Shown one piece after another: positions 44,187-53,073 of a stretch of DNA of 64,000 nt (positions within the stretch are counted from its first letter, which is position 1; each line of letters starts with the position of its first letter). The position numbers were made by a program, and so were the translations under genes. The stretch is from JAXHUE01 sp034189655 (lineage in GTDB: Bacteria > Chloroflexota > Dehalococcoidia > E44-bin15). The stretch spans positions 1 through 64,000 of the forward strand of contig JAXHUE010000006.1 of assembly GCA_034189655.1 (NCBI GenBank), written 5' to 3'. A model generated the notes under the pieces. It was not told the origin of the DNA and ran no database searches. It worked only from the letters and a program-made list of their open reading frames with translations.

Positions 44187-45456
44187 ATGGTCGATGAGAC
44201 TAAGGAGCCGCGGGAGCCGTCGAAGATAACGACGAAGCCGCTTCCTCAGATCCTGGACGAGATGGACGATAACATCAGGGCTGCCATCGAGGCGGCGCGT
44301 AAGGCCACGGAAGCGGCGAAGGATGCCAGGGAGGCTGCCTCCTCGGCCACCAACGCCTCGAAAGAGGCCGCGGACAGGGCCGAAGAGGCGCGCCGGGCGG
44401 GCGAGGAGGCGGCAGAGAAGGCGTCGCGGGCGGCNNNNNNNNNNCTTCTTGGCGGCCTCGGCTGCCGCCAAGAAGGCCGAGGACCAGGCCAATGCTGCCA
44501 TGAAGGCCGCCGAGGCGGCGGAGAAGGGGGCGAGGGAGGCAGCAGAGAGGGCGCTCAAGGAGGCCGAGGCCGCCGCCACTGAGATGGCGAGGAGGGCCGA
44601 AGAGGCGGCCCAGGCGGCAATGGACGCGGCGGCAAAGGCACTCCAGGAGGCCAGGGACGCCGCTGAGGCCGCCATGAGGACATCGGGGGAGGCGGCAGGT
44701 CGCGCCGAGGAGGCAGCGAAACGGGCCGAGGAGACGGCTAAGGCCGCCGAGATAGCCGCCCAGGAGGCTACCAGGAGCGCCGCAGAGGTGAAGTCGCGCT
44801 CCGAGGAGGCCGCGACGCTGGCCGCGGAGACGGCGGCTGCGGCCAAGGGCTCACTGGCGGAGGCCGTCATCGCGGCGAATGCCGCGGCTGCTCGCGCCAC
44901 CGAGCTCGCCGCGCAGGCCCAGCAGGCCAGGTCTGACCTGGCGGCGGCCCAGAACGCCGAGAACGCCCAGAAGACCGACGAGGCCGGGAGAGAGGCCAAG
45001 AAGGTCGCCGCTCACACGTACCGCGTCGCTGAGGAGGTGGGCCGCAAGGCCGACGCCGCAGCCCTCGCCGGAGACGAGGCCATCGAGGCGGCGGCACAGG
45101 TATCCGGGCCCATCGCAGAGAGGGTCAGCGCTGCCGGCAAGGACGCCAAGGAGGCCGCGGCCGCGGCCCTGGAGGTGGCCAACAGCGCGCGAAGCGAGGC
45201 CGAGCTCGCCGATACCGCCGGCGACGAGGCCATCAGGGCGGCGATGGCAGTGCTGCAGCAGCTCGTGTTTCAGGCCCAGGAGAAGGCTGACCAGGCCCTG
45301 CGGGCGTCGTCGGAGGCACGGCCGGTACCCATCGCCGAGATCGTGAGGAGCGTCATCGGCTCAAGGATCATGATCATGATACTCATCTCCATCTTCCTCG
45401 CCGCGGTGATGGCGGCAGTGGTCATAAGCGCCGGGCTTTTGGGTATCGGGGTATAG
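44187..45456 (+). CDS. Ala-rich coiled-coil protein with C-terminal membrane anchor
   Basis: Predicted about 420 aa, interrupted by 10 N at 44435-44444; the frame differs by one across the gap, so the gap is not of true length. The N-terminus (KPLPQILDEMDDNIRAAIEAARKATEAA) leads into a very long Ala/Glu/Lys heptad-like coiled coil (AAEAAEKGAREAAERALKEAEAAA and similar), and a single C-terminal hydrophobic segment IMIMILISIFLAAVMAAVVISAGLL. It looks like a tail-anchored, rod-forming envelope protein. GTAAAGGAGGG precedes the ATG. No family assigned; LEA-like and apolipoprotein-like matches would be compositional. Confidence 0.7.
44435..44444. other. Assembly gap (10 N)
   Basis: Ten undetermined bases inside the Ala-rich gene. 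Immediately after it, CTTCTTGGCGGC (44445-44456) is repeated in inverted form a few bases later (GCCGCCAAGAAG), as if the assembler joined a folded-back or repetitive end. Confidence 0.9.
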
Positions 45457-45469
45457 AGAGGGAACAGGC

Positions 45470-45506
45470 GAGGCCCCCGCTCGCAGGGTGGGGGCCTCTC
45501 TTTGTG
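45470..45506 (+). terminator. Terminator of the coiled-coil gene
   Basis: GAGGCCCCC (45470-45478) and GGGGGCCTC (45490-45498) form a 9-bp perfect stem, followed by TCTTTGTGT. Confidence 0.8.
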
Positions 45507-45530
45507 TCTAGCAGGCACTGGTGCCAACGA

Positions 45531-45559
45531 TAAAGGGGGCCGCCACAGTGGCGGCCCCC
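45531..45559 (-). terminator. Terminator of the minus-strand acyl-CoA dehydrogenase genes
   Basis: A 12-bp perfect stem, GGGGGCCGCCAC (45535-45546) and its complement (45548-45559); on the minus strand it is followed by TTTAT. It faces the previous terminator between convergent genes. Confidence 0.7.
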
Positions 45560-45580
45560 CGTTCATATATCTGCCCGTGT

Positions 45581-46711
45581 CTAGATGCCAAGCTGCCGGG
45601 CGATGGCCTCCCGCTGCACCTCCCCGTTGCCGAAGTTGAACTCGGCGGAGAGCGCCCTGCGGTAGTAGAGGCCGATATCGTGGTCTCTGGTGGTGCCGAT
45701 GGCGCCGTGGATGTGCACCGAGCGCTCGGTGATGAACTTGTAGGCCTGGTTGGCCCACCCCTTGGTCGCCGCCACCAGCTTGGAGCAGGGCATGCCCTCC
45801 GAGACCATCCATGCCGTCTCGTAGATCAGGTTGCGCGCCGTCTCCAGGTATATCACCATGTTTGCCATGTAGTGCTGCAGCACCTGGAAGGAGCTGATGG
45901 GCTTCCCGTACTGCACCCTGTCCTTGGAGTAGGCCACGGTCATGTCCAGTGCCGCCTCGCAGCCGCCGAGCATCTCGGCGCACCTGGCGATGGTGGCCTG
46001 CTCAAGTGCCCGGGCCACGATGGGCCACCCCTTGTCCAGCTCGCCCAGTATCGCGGTCTTGGGCACGCTCACCTTGCTGAACACCACCTCGCACTGCTTG
46101 TCGGCGCCGATGGTGGGTATCACCGTGCTGCTTATGCCCGGGGCCTTGCCATCGCAGATGAACACCGTGATGCCTGCCTCGGCCGTGCCCTCCTTGGTGC
46201 GGGCGACGACCAGGATGTAGTCGGCGATGTGGGCGTTCTCCACGAAGAGCTTGGTGCCCTCCAGCACGTAGCTATCGCCCTGGGCGGTGGCCTTCAGGCT
46301 CACCCCGGACGGCTGGTAGCTGGCGCTGGGCTCGACTAGGGCCATGGTCACGATGGCCTCGCCGTTGGCGATCTTGGGCAGGAGCTCCTTCTTCTGTGCC
46401 TCGCTGCCGGCGGCGATGATGGGCAGGGCACCCAGCACCACCGTGGAGAAGAAGGGGCCGGGCAGGATGTTGCGCCCCATCTCCTGGAGGAGCAGCACCA
46501 GGTCCATGAACTCCATCCCCATGCCGTCGTAGTCCTCCGGGATCACCAGGCCCATCCATCCCAGCTCTGCCATCTTCTTCCAGATATCGGGGGAGTATCC
46601 CTTCTCGTCCTCCTCGAGCTCCTTGACCAGCGTCTTGGGGCACTCGGTGGACAGGAAATCGCGGGCCGAGTTCTTAAGCATCTCCTGCTCTTCGGTGAAA
46701 TCGAGGTTCAT
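45581..46711 (-). CDS. Acyl-CoA dehydrogenase, non-canonical base position
   Basis: 376 aa acyl-CoA dehydrogenase. FTEEQEMLKNSARDFL, WMGLVIPEDYDGMGM, DRVQYGKPISSFQVLQHYMANM and HIHGAIGTTRDHDIGLYYRRA are visible. Where the catalytic Glu usually lies (YEGTSEIQ) it has FNFGNGEVQ, so the normal base is absent. Together with the next gene (33 bases apart) it resembles the paired alpha/beta acyl-CoA dehydrogenases that form heterotetramers (FadE28/FadE29-like in actinobacteria). It would act on a bulky or branched acyl-CoA. Assignment to a pathway is inference. Confidence 0.85.
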   Translation of the reverse strand: MNLDFTEEQEMLKNSARDFLSTECPKTLVKELEEDEKGYSPDIWKKMAELGWMGLVIPEDYDGMGMEFMDLVLLLQEMGRNILPGPFFSTVVLGALPIIAAGSEAQKKELLPKIANGEAIVTMALVEPSASYQPSGVSLKATAQGDSYVLEGTKLFVENAHIADYILVVARTKEGTAEAGITVFICDGKAPGISSTVIPTIGADKQCEVVFSKVSVPKTAILGELDKGWPIVARALEQATIARCAEMLGGCEAALDMTVAYSKDRVQYGKPISSFQVLQHYMANMVIYLETARNLIYETAWMVSEGMPCSKLVAATKGWANQAYKFITERSVHIHGAIGTTRDHDIGLYYRRALSAEFNFGNGEVQREAIARQLGI

Positions 46712-46744
46712 ATCTATAGCTCCTTTCCTCTCCGCTCCTGGCCC

Positions 46745-47938
46745 CTACCACGTCCGGGGCAGGCCCAGGCCCACGGTGGCGATGATGTTCCTCTGGATCT
46801 CGGAGGACCCGGCAAGTATGTTGGAGCCGGGGGCGGTCTGGTAGCCGCTCTGCCAGCGGCCGCCCATCACGGCATACTTGTCGTGGGAGACCTGGCTGTA
46901 GAGGCCGAAGGTCTGGCAGGCGAAGTCGGCCATGCGCTGTGCCAGCTCGGTGCCGTAGACCTTGGAGGCAGAGGCGAGCTGGGCGGCGGCGATGAACTCG
47001 CCCTTCTCCTGCGACCAGGCCACCCGGTAGGCGAGCGCGCGCCCGGCCTCGATCTCGATGTAGAGCTGTGCCAGCCCGTGGCGCACGAAGGGGTTCTGTG
47101 CCAGGGTCTTGCCGTCGACCTTGGTCTTCTGGCACTCCTCGATGAGGTCGTCGAGGCTGCGCTGGGCCCCCGCGATGGAGCCTACGCCCGACCTCTCGAA
47201 GTTCATCGTCGCCCTGGTGACCCCCCAGCCGTCGTTCTCCTCCCCGACGCGGTTCTTGACCGGGACGCGCACGTCGTCGAAGAAGACCTCGTTGAAGAGG
47301 TGCGACTGCTCCATGCTGAGCAGCGGCCTTATCGTTATGCCCGGGGTCTTCATGTCCACCAGGAGGTAGGTGAGCCCACGGCTCCGCTTCTCCTCCGGGT
47401 TGGTCCTCACTATCATGAACATCCAGTCTGCGTGGTGGGCGTTCGATGTCCAGATCTTCTGGCCGTTGACCACGTACTCGTCGCCATCATGCACCGCCTT
47501 CGTCGTGAGCGAGGCCAGGTCGGAGCCGGCGTTGGGCTCGCTCCACCCCTGGCACCAGTAGATCTCGGCGCGAGCGATAGGGGGCAGGTGCTCTTTCTTC
47601 TGCTCCTCGCTCCCCACGGCGAGGAGGGTGGGCCCGATCATGCCCACGCCGAAGATATCGCCCGCCGGCACCCGGTAGTACCCCATGACCTCCTGAAATA
47701 AGAACTGGTCGATGATTGAGGTCTCCATCCCACCGTACTCCTTGGGCCAGGGGCGCACGAGCCAGCCCCTCTCCGCCACCTTGCGATGACAACTGCGGGT
47801 GAACCCCCATCCCTCATCGGAGTACTGGCTCTCCAGCGCCGTTCCCCAGCCCGGGGGAGCGTCTTTCATCAGTTCCTTGGCGAAGGCCTCGAACTCTTTT
47901 CTGAGCGCCTCCTGCTCTGGGGTGAACTTGAAGTCCAT
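46745..47938 (-). CDS. Acyl-CoA dehydrogenase, partner subunit
   Basis: 397 aa. FKFTPEQEALRKEFEAFAKELM, WCQGWSEPNAGSDLASLTTKA, WTSNAHHADWMFMIVRT and NFERSGVGSIAGAQRSLDDLI are visible. The C-terminal base position reads ILAGSSEIQRNIIAT, with Ala where Glu is expected. Long insert-free form typical of the FadE28/29-like group. ATG 47938 has AAAGGAGCG upstream. Transcribed before and with the dehydrogenase at 45581. Only one or neither subunit may carry the base; it may be supplied from a different helix as in isovaleryl- or long-chain dehydrogenases. Confidence 0.85.
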   Translation of the reverse strand: MDFKFTPEQEALRKEFEAFAKELMKDAPPGWGTALESQYSDEGWGFTRSCHRKVAERGWLVRPWPKEYGGMETSIIDQFLFQEVMGYYRVPAGDIFGVGMIGPTLLAVGSEEQKKEHLPPIARAEIYWCQGWSEPNAGSDLASLTTKAVHDGDEYVVNGQKIWTSNAHHADWMFMIVRTNPEEKRSRGLTYLLVDMKTPGITIRPLLSMEQSHLFNEVFFDDVRVPVKNRVGEENDGWGVTRATMNFERSGVGSIAGAQRSLDDLIEECQKTKVDGKTLAQNPFVRHGLAQLYIEIEAGRALAYRVAWSQEKGEFIAAAQLASASKVYGTELAQRMADFACQTFGLYSQVSHDKYAVMGGRWQSGYQTAPGSNILAGSSEIQRNIIATVGLGLPRTW

Positions 47939-48150
47939 AGCTACGCTCCTTTCCTCGAATGAAGTGCCTCTACTGAGGGGGCCTGCCACATCGAATCGCC
48001 ATCGATAATGGTAAGGCCACCGCGAGTGCGCTGTCAAGGTCAACCATGCGCCAGTGTGAATATACGACATGGTGGTATGAGGGCCTTATTACGGCAGGGG
48101 GCCGAAATGTCATAACCGCTCGAATACCCCGGCCCGGGCCGCCCAATTTA

Positions 48151-48180
48151 TTGACAAAATCGCCCGGCGATGCCCATAAT
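48151..48180 (+). promoter_or_regulatory. Promoter of phosphodiesterase gene 2 (leaderless)
   Basis: Perfect TTGACA (48151-48156), 18-base spacer, CATAAT (48175-48180). Predicted start falls within a few bases of ATG 48189. Confidence 0.75.
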
Positions 48181-48188
48181 TGGGGTGC

Positions 48189-49163
48189 ATGCGCATTGGA
48201 CTGCTGTCAGATACCCACATCCCTGAGGTGGCCAGGGAGGTGCCCCTTCAGGTGGCACAGGCCTTCGAGGGCGTCGACCTCATCCTGCACGGCGGCGATA
48301 TCTACGCCCGCTCGGTGCTGGAGCAGATGGCCCAGGTCGCGCCGGTGCTCGCCGCCGAGGGCGACGACGACTACGGCGAGACCTTGCGGGACGACAGGGT
48401 AGAGAAGAGGCACCGCCTGACCGTGGAGGGCCGGCAGCTGTGGCTGGTCCACGAGCGGCCCTACTTCTTCACGCTGCCCTCGGCGCCGGGAGAGGAGGCC
48501 CAGGCCGGCCACGCCGACGGTGTGCCCGACATCGTGGTCTTCGGCCACGAGCACCGCGTGGTGCTGCAGCGCTCCAACGATGTCCTGTACGTGAGCCCGG
48601 GCAGCCCTACCCTGCTCCACTACAACCGCGGGCTGGGCACGGCGGGCATCATCGATATCAGCCCGGAAGGGGCCGAGGTGGTCATCTGGCAGCTCGAGGC
48701 CGAAGGCCTTCCCCCCCAGGTCGTGGCGCAGGCCGCGGTCTCCTTCGCCGACTGTGGGGTCTCCGGGCACAGGGCCAGTGCCCAGGCACTTCTCCAGATG
48801 CCCGACGAGGAGCTGGACGTCCTGGTCGCAGAGCGGGTCATGGGGTGGTGTCCCACCCCTCACCCTGGCGGCGCCGACTCCTCGCCGCGCGTGTGGCGGG
48901 ACTCAAGCGGTGAGTGCTGCCCCCACCCGGCATTCTGCGCCGACCCTTCCTCCTCTATGGAGCTCAACCGCAGGATGGAGGCGCTGGGATGGCACTACGA
49001 GTGGCAACCCACTCACCCCGGCAACGAGGGCCCCTGGGGCTACGGCATCGCCTTCAGCTCCCGGGAGCACTGGGTGGGCCTGGGGGTGGACTGCCCCTCT
49101 CAGATACGGCGCGCCAGGTGCGTGCTCGCCATACTGGCGATGGATATGGGGGGCGGCACCTAG
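48189..49163 (+). CDS. Metallophosphoesterase fused to a phage-ABA-like domain
   Basis: 324 aa. Residues 1-170 are a YfcE-type phosphodiesterase like the one at 37820: DTHIPEVAR, LILHGGDIYARS, AEGDDDYGE, VHERPYFF, VFGHEHRVVL and VSPGSPTLLHYNRG. After about residue 200 comes a second domain, DEELDVLVAERVMGWCP then FCADPSSSMELNRRMEALGWHY and IRRARCVLAILAMD, resembling the phage ABA-sandwich domain (LDxLVAExVMGW, then ST..AWEVVE..). This fusion is unusual. No Shine-Dalgarno; ATG 48189 directly follows a consensus-like promoter. A macrodomain gene follows. Confidence 0.75.
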   Translation: MRIGLLSDTHIPEVAREVPLQVAQAFEGVDLILHGGDIYARSVLEQMAQVAPVLAAEGDDDYGETLRDDRVEKRHRLTVEGRQLWLVHERPYFFTLPSAPGEEAQAGHADGVPDIVVFGHEHRVVLQRSNDVLYVSPGSPTLLHYNRGLGTAGIIDISPEGAEVVIWQLEAEGLPPQVVAQAAVSFADCGVSGHRASAQALLQMPDEELDVLVAERVMGWCPTPHPGGADSSPRVWRDSSGECCPHPAFCADPSSSMELNRRMEALGWHYEWQPTHPGNEGPWGYGIAFSSREHWVGLGVDCPSQIRRARCVLAILAMDMGGGT

Positions 49164-49245
49164 GCCCCTCCTGTTTAATGCCGGTGTCCCTTGGGCAGAG
49201 GAAGATGCCGGGCCGCCGGCCATCCTCTGTGTGGAGGTGCGGGCC

Positions 49246-49812
49246 ATGGCCGAGAACGCCAGGGAGGTAACCATCAACCAGGCCCAGCTCTCCCTGGAGC
49301 TGGGCGATATCACGCAGCAGGCCACCGATGCCATCGTCAATGCCGCCAACTCAAGCCTTATGGGGGGCGGTGGCGTCGACGGCGCCATCCACCGCGCCGG
49401 GGGCCCGCTCATACTCCAGGAGTGCCGCGAGATCGTGGCCCGGCAGGGGCGGCTGCCCGCGGGCCAGGCCGTGCTCACCGGCGGCGGCAACTTAAAGGCG
49501 CGCTATGTCATCCACACCGTGGGCCCCATATGGCGCGGCGGCGACCATGGGGAGGCCGAACTCCTCGCCAGCGCCTATCGCCAGAGCTTGAGGCTCGCCG
49601 CAGAGCGGGGGCTGGCCACCATCGCCTTCCCCTCCATCAGCACCGGGGCCTATGGCTACCCGGTGGCGGAGGCGGCCCGGGTGGCCCTGGGGGCGGTCAT
49701 CGACTTCCTCCAGTCGGCCACGTCCCTACGTCGGGTCACCTTCGTCCTCTTCGATGCCGGGACGCTCTCTGCCTACCGCAATGCCCTCGACGCCATGGTG
49801 GCCCAGGGGTGA
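49246..49812 (+). CDS. Macrodomain protein (ADP-ribose/O-acetyl-ADP-ribose)
   Basis: 188 aa macrodomain of the YmdB/MacroD group. GDITQQATDAIVNAANSSLMGGGGVDGAIHRAGG (residues 20-53) is the ADP-ribose-binding loop, then ARYVIHTVGP and ISTGAYGYPVAEAA. Hydrolyses ADP-ribose esters such as O-acetyl-ADP-ribose. ATG 49246 has GGAGGTGC upstream. Stop overlaps the start of the HDAC-like gene (GTGA), so the two are translationally coupled. Confidence 0.88.
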   Translation: MAENAREVTINQAQLSLELGDITQQATDAIVNAANSSLMGGGGVDGAIHRAGGPLILQECREIVARQGRLPAGQAVLTGGGNLKARYVIHTVGPIWRGGDHGEAELLASAYRQSLRLAAERGLATIAFPSISTGAYGYPVAEAARVALGAVIDFLQSATSLRRVTFVLFDAGTLSAYRNALDAMVAQG

Positions 49813-50558
49813 AGGTGGTCTATCACCCCAGGTTCGCCGAGGTGTACACCGATGACCCCGCGGCCGAGGCGGGGAGGATGGAGGGCATCCTCCTCGCGCT
49901 GGAGGGGCGGTTCGAGCTCGTCGAGCCGACGCCGGCAGCTATCGAGGATATCGCGCGGGTGCACACCGAGTCCCACATAGCCAGCGTGTGGCGGATGGGG
50001 CCGGTCTACGAGATGGCGCTGCTCGCCGCCGGCGGGGCCATCACGGCCGCCGAGCACGCCTGGGCCGGCGAGCCCGCCTTCGCCCTGGTGCGGCCGCCGG
50101 GCCACCACGCCGGCCCTGACCGCTGCTGGGGCTTCTGCTTCTTCAACAACGTGGCCATCGCCCTCGCCCGGCTGAGGGGGGAGCGGAGGATAGAGAGGGC
50201 GCTCGTCCTCGACATCGACCTTCACTTCGGCGATGGCACGGTAGCCATATTTCGGGACACGCCCCAGGTGCTCTATTGCCACCCCCAGGCCGGTGACCGC
50301 AAGGGGTTCCTGGAGGCCATCTCCCGCTACCTCGGCGAGCACGACGCCGATATCATCGCGGTGTCCGCCGGCTTCGATAGACACGAGGCAGACTGGGGAA
50401 GGCTGCTCAAGACGGAGGACTATGAGGCCATCGGCCGCATGGTGAGGGGGTTCGCCCAGAGGTCGTGCCGGGGGAGGAGGTTCGGGGTGCTGGAGGGGGG
50501 CTACAACCACCAGGTGCTGGGGAGGAACGTGAGGGCCCTCTGTAGTGGCATGGCCTGA
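49809..50558 (+). CDS. Histone deacetylase-like amidohydrolase
   Basis: 249 aa zinc deacetylase of the class II/AcuC group, shorter than the usual 300-370. RPPGHHAGPDRCWGFCFFNNVAIA contains the His pair (99-100); VLDIDLHFGDGT supplies Zn ligands Asp137 and His139; SAGFDRHEADW supplies Asp190; EGGYNH has the transition-state Tyr. Removes acetyl groups from lysine or polyamines. GTG 49809 overlaps the macrodomain stop. Paired with a macrodomain this suggests coordinated acetyl/ADP-ribose reversal, which is inference. Confidence 0.85.
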   Translation: MKVVYHPRFAEVYTDDPAAEAGRMEGILLALEGRFELVEPTPAAIEDIARVHTESHIASVWRMGPVYEMALLAAGGAITAAEHAWAGEPAFALVRPPGHHAGPDRCWGFCFFNNVAIALARLRGERRIERALVLDIDLHFGDGTVAIFRDTPQVLYCHPQAGDRKGFLEAISRYLGEHDADIIAVSAGFDRHEADWGRLLKTEDYEAIGRMVRGFAQRSCRGRRFGVLEGGYNHQVLGRNVRALCSGMA

Positions 50559-50638
50559 CGGCGACGAATGCCTTCACCGCTGCCAATGGGGCGGGACAGG
50601 CCCCTGCCCGTAGCGAGGGCCGTTACAAAGGAGGGACT

Positions 50639-51409
50639 ATGAGAGACAAGGTATGTGCCAGCTTCGATGAGGCGGTGGCCGACATCGGGGACGGTGCCTC
50701 CATCGTCACCGAGTGCTGGGGGGTATCCGCCATGTCCCAGAACCTGATCGCCGCCATCAAGAAGAAGGGGGTGAAGGACCTCACCCTCATCACCCACAAC
50801 TTCATCCCGCTGGTGTTCTTCGGCGAGGACGAGGTGACCAACCTGACCCACCTGCTGCCCCAGCTCAAGCGGCTGATAACGCCGGTGGTGGGCCTGCAGC
50901 AGCTCGGGGCCGGGGCCTTCGTCAAGGAGTGGGTTGACCGGGGGCTGGAGGTGGAGCTCACCAGCCACGGCACCCTGGCCTCGCGCCTGTACGCCGGCGC
51001 CACCGGGCTGGGCGGGTTCTACAACCCGGTGGGCGTGGGCACCATCCTGGAGGAGGGCAAGGAGAAGCGGGTCATCGATGGCCGGGAGTACATCTTCGAG
51101 CGGCCGCTACGGCCGGACTACGCCTTCATCCGCGGGTACCGGGCCGACAGGCTGGGCAACCTGGTCTACAAGGGGGTCTACCGTGCCGACCAGCCGGTGA
51201 TGGCCATGGCGGCCCGGGTCACCATCGCCGAGGTGGACCACATCGTGGAGGTGGGGGACATCGACGCTGAGCACGTGGTGACCCCCGGCATATTCGTCGA
51301 CCGCATCGTCGAGGTGCCCGAAGACGGCCTGGGCAGCGAATCACGCGCCAGGGCGCTCACTGCCAAGCTGGGCGAGGTGGAGGTGGTGAGGAAGCTCCTG
51401 TTCCGCTAG
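50639..51409 (+). CDS. CoA-transferase family I, subunit A
   Basis: 256 aa alpha subunit of a 3-oxoacid/glutaconate-type CoA-transferase. DGASIVTECWGVSAMSQNLI is the variant of the CoA-binding GxGxxG region; HGTLASRLYAGATGLGGFYNPVGVGT is the subunit hallmark. Acts with the next gene product. AAGGAGG precedes the ATG. Substrate pair not deducible. Confidence 0.85.
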   Translation: MRDKVCASFDEAVADIGDGASIVTECWGVSAMSQNLIAAIKKKGVKDLTLITHNFIPLVFFGEDEVTNLTHLLPQLKRLITPVVGLQQLGAGAFVKEWVDRGLEVELTSHGTLASRLYAGATGLGGFYNPVGVGTILEEGKEKRVIDGREYIFERPLRPDYAFIRGYRADRLGNLVYKGVYRADQPVMAMAARVTIAEVDHIVEVGDIDAEHVVTPGIFVDRIVEVPEDGLGSESRARALTAKLGEVEVVRKLLFR

Positions 51410-51442
51410 GCTATCACACCGCGTCCCATGGAGGTAACGGAG

Positions 51443-52111
51443 ATGAAGCAGAGACTGGAGAGAGAGGTCATCGCCATGAGGGCGGCAAAGGAGCTCCAGG
51501 ATGGCGATTATGTAAATCTCGGCATCGGCATACCCAACCTGTGCGCCCTGTACATCCCGGAGGGCGTCCTCTTCGAGACCGAGAACGGCGCCCTGGGCTA
51601 CGGGCCGCTGGTGCGCGAGAGCGAGATCGAGCGCGCCGACCAGCACTACGTCGACGCCGGGGGCCGCTACTGGACCCCCATCCCCGGCATGGCCCTCTTC
51701 GACATCGTCACATCGTTCGCCATGATCCGGAGCGGGCGTCTCATCACCATACTGGGTGGCCTCCAGGTATCGGAGCGGGGCGACCTGGCCAACTGGAACA
51801 CCGGCGGCGGCGCCCTGGGCGGCACCATCGGCGGGGGCATGGACCTCGCGGTGGGGGCCAAGAGGGTGATCATCACCATGGAGCACACCTCCAAGGATGG
51901 CCAGCCCAAGATCGTGGGGCAGTGCACCTACCCCCTCACCGCCAGGGAGTGCGTGGACCTGGTGGTCACCGACCTGGCGGTGATCTGGGTGACCGGGGAG
52001 GGCCTGGTGCTCAAGGAGGTGGCCCCGGGCTGGAGCGCGGCGGAGGTACAGGCCTTGACCGAGCCCAGGCTCACCGTGGCCCCCGACTTAAAAGAGATAG
52101 ACCTGGTGTGA
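51443..52111 (+). CDS. CoA-transferase family I, subunit B
   Basis: 222 aa beta subunit. VNLGIGIPNL and the catalytic Glu in FETENGALGYGP (SENG-type motif) are clear, followed by GGLQVSERGDLANW. The acyl group passes through a glutamyl-CoA intermediate. ATG 51443 is preferred over 51428 because GGAGG lies nine bases upstream. Transcribed with subunit A, 33 bases apart. Confidence 0.88.
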   Translation: MKQRLEREVIAMRAAKELQDGDYVNLGIGIPNLCALYIPEGVLFETENGALGYGPLVRESEIERADQHYVDAGGRYWTPIPGMALFDIVTSFAMIRSGRLITILGGLQVSERGDLANWNTGGGALGGTIGGGMDLAVGAKRVIITMEHTSKDGQPKIVGQCTYPLTARECVDLVVTDLAVIWVTGEGLVLKEVAPGWSAAEVQALTEPRLTVAPDLKEIDLV

Positions 52112-52131
52112 ACGCTGTCGCAGGCCTGTGC

Positions 52132-53073
52132 TCACTGGACGACGATGTACTCGCCGGGCCCGCTGCCCAGGCCGTGCTTTAAGGCCTGCTGCACCTGGGG
52201 AGACTGCCACGGGTCGGCGTGGAGCCTGTTCCTGGCCCCGTAGCTCGCGATGACCTTCATGGCCTCGACGTCGATGGCGATGAGGTCGCCCGACGCCAGC
52301 ACCAGCCCCGGCTCCACGAGCTGGCCCCTGTCCGGGCCGCCTCTCACGAACGCCTTCCTGCCGTCCATGACGATGAGGTGGGGCTGCCAGCACAGGCTGA
52401 GCTCGGCGGCCTTGTGCTCTAGGTGGCTGGCGTGGAGGGAGCGGCGCTCTCCAGGGTGCATGAAGCCCACCGCCAGCTTGAGCGCCCCGGTGAAGCGGGC
52501 CAGGCTGTGGGTCTTCATGCAGGGCAGGTACACCAGCCGGTCTGCCTCGTAGGCCGAGCGGGGCATGGTCACCGTGTCCAGGTAGTCGCCGCCCACCCTC
52601 ACCCTGACCCAGTCGTCGGGCCGGTCCTCGAACGCCACAAGCCCCACGTCGAGGCGGCGCGCCAGCTCCGGGAGGCCCACCTGGGCGTAGACATTCCTGG
52701 TCGGCCTCCAGATCCCGCCCGAGCTCTCGCCTATGGTGACCTGTGCCCCTGCCTCCTTGAGGAGCTCGACGACCGCGCCCAGGAATGCCAGGTCGGTGGA
52801 GCCGGGAGAGGGGTCGGGGCTGTTGAAGTTGGGCTTCACCAGCACCCGCTCGCCCCGCGCCACGGCCTGGCCCAGGTCTCCGAGCAGGGCGATGGCACGC
52901 TCTACAGAGGCCTTGACGTCCTCGCTCACCGCCACCCTGGATACCAGGGCCTGGCCTCCCCTCTGCCACGGGTTGGCGAAGCGGGGCCTGGGCTCGACGA
53001 GGGGGGCGTCCCGCGGTGCCCTGTCGGCGGCGAAGTGGTAGATGCCTCTGGCCCTGTCGATGAACGCCACCAT
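52132..53073 (-). CDS. DUF362 family protein (second copy type)
   Basis: 313 aa DUF362 protein. VLVKPNFNSPDP, VTIGESSGG, YLPCMKTHSLARFTGALKLAVGFMHPGERRSLH and SGDLIAIDVEAMKVI are family landmarks. It lacks the C-terminal ferredoxin domain found in some members. ATG 53073 has GGAGG eight bases upstream. Convergent with the CoA-transferase genes; only about 33% similar in pattern to the DUF362 at 13962 by eye. Function unknown. Confidence 0.75.
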   Translation of the reverse strand: MVAFIDRARGIYHFAADRAPRDAPLVEPRPRFANPWQRGGQALVSRVAVSEDVKASVERAIALLGDLGQAVARGERVLVKPNFNSPDPSPGSTDLAFLGAVVELLKEAGAQVTIGESSGGIWRPTRNVYAQVGLPELARRLDVGLVAFEDRPDDWVRVRVGGDYLDTVTMPRSAYEADRLVYLPCMKTHSLARFTGALKLAVGFMHPGERRSLHASHLEHKAAELSLCWQPHLIVMDGRKAFVRGGPDRGQLVEPGLVLASGDLIAIDVEAMKVIASYGARNRLHADPWQSPQVQQALKHGLGSGPGEYIVVQ

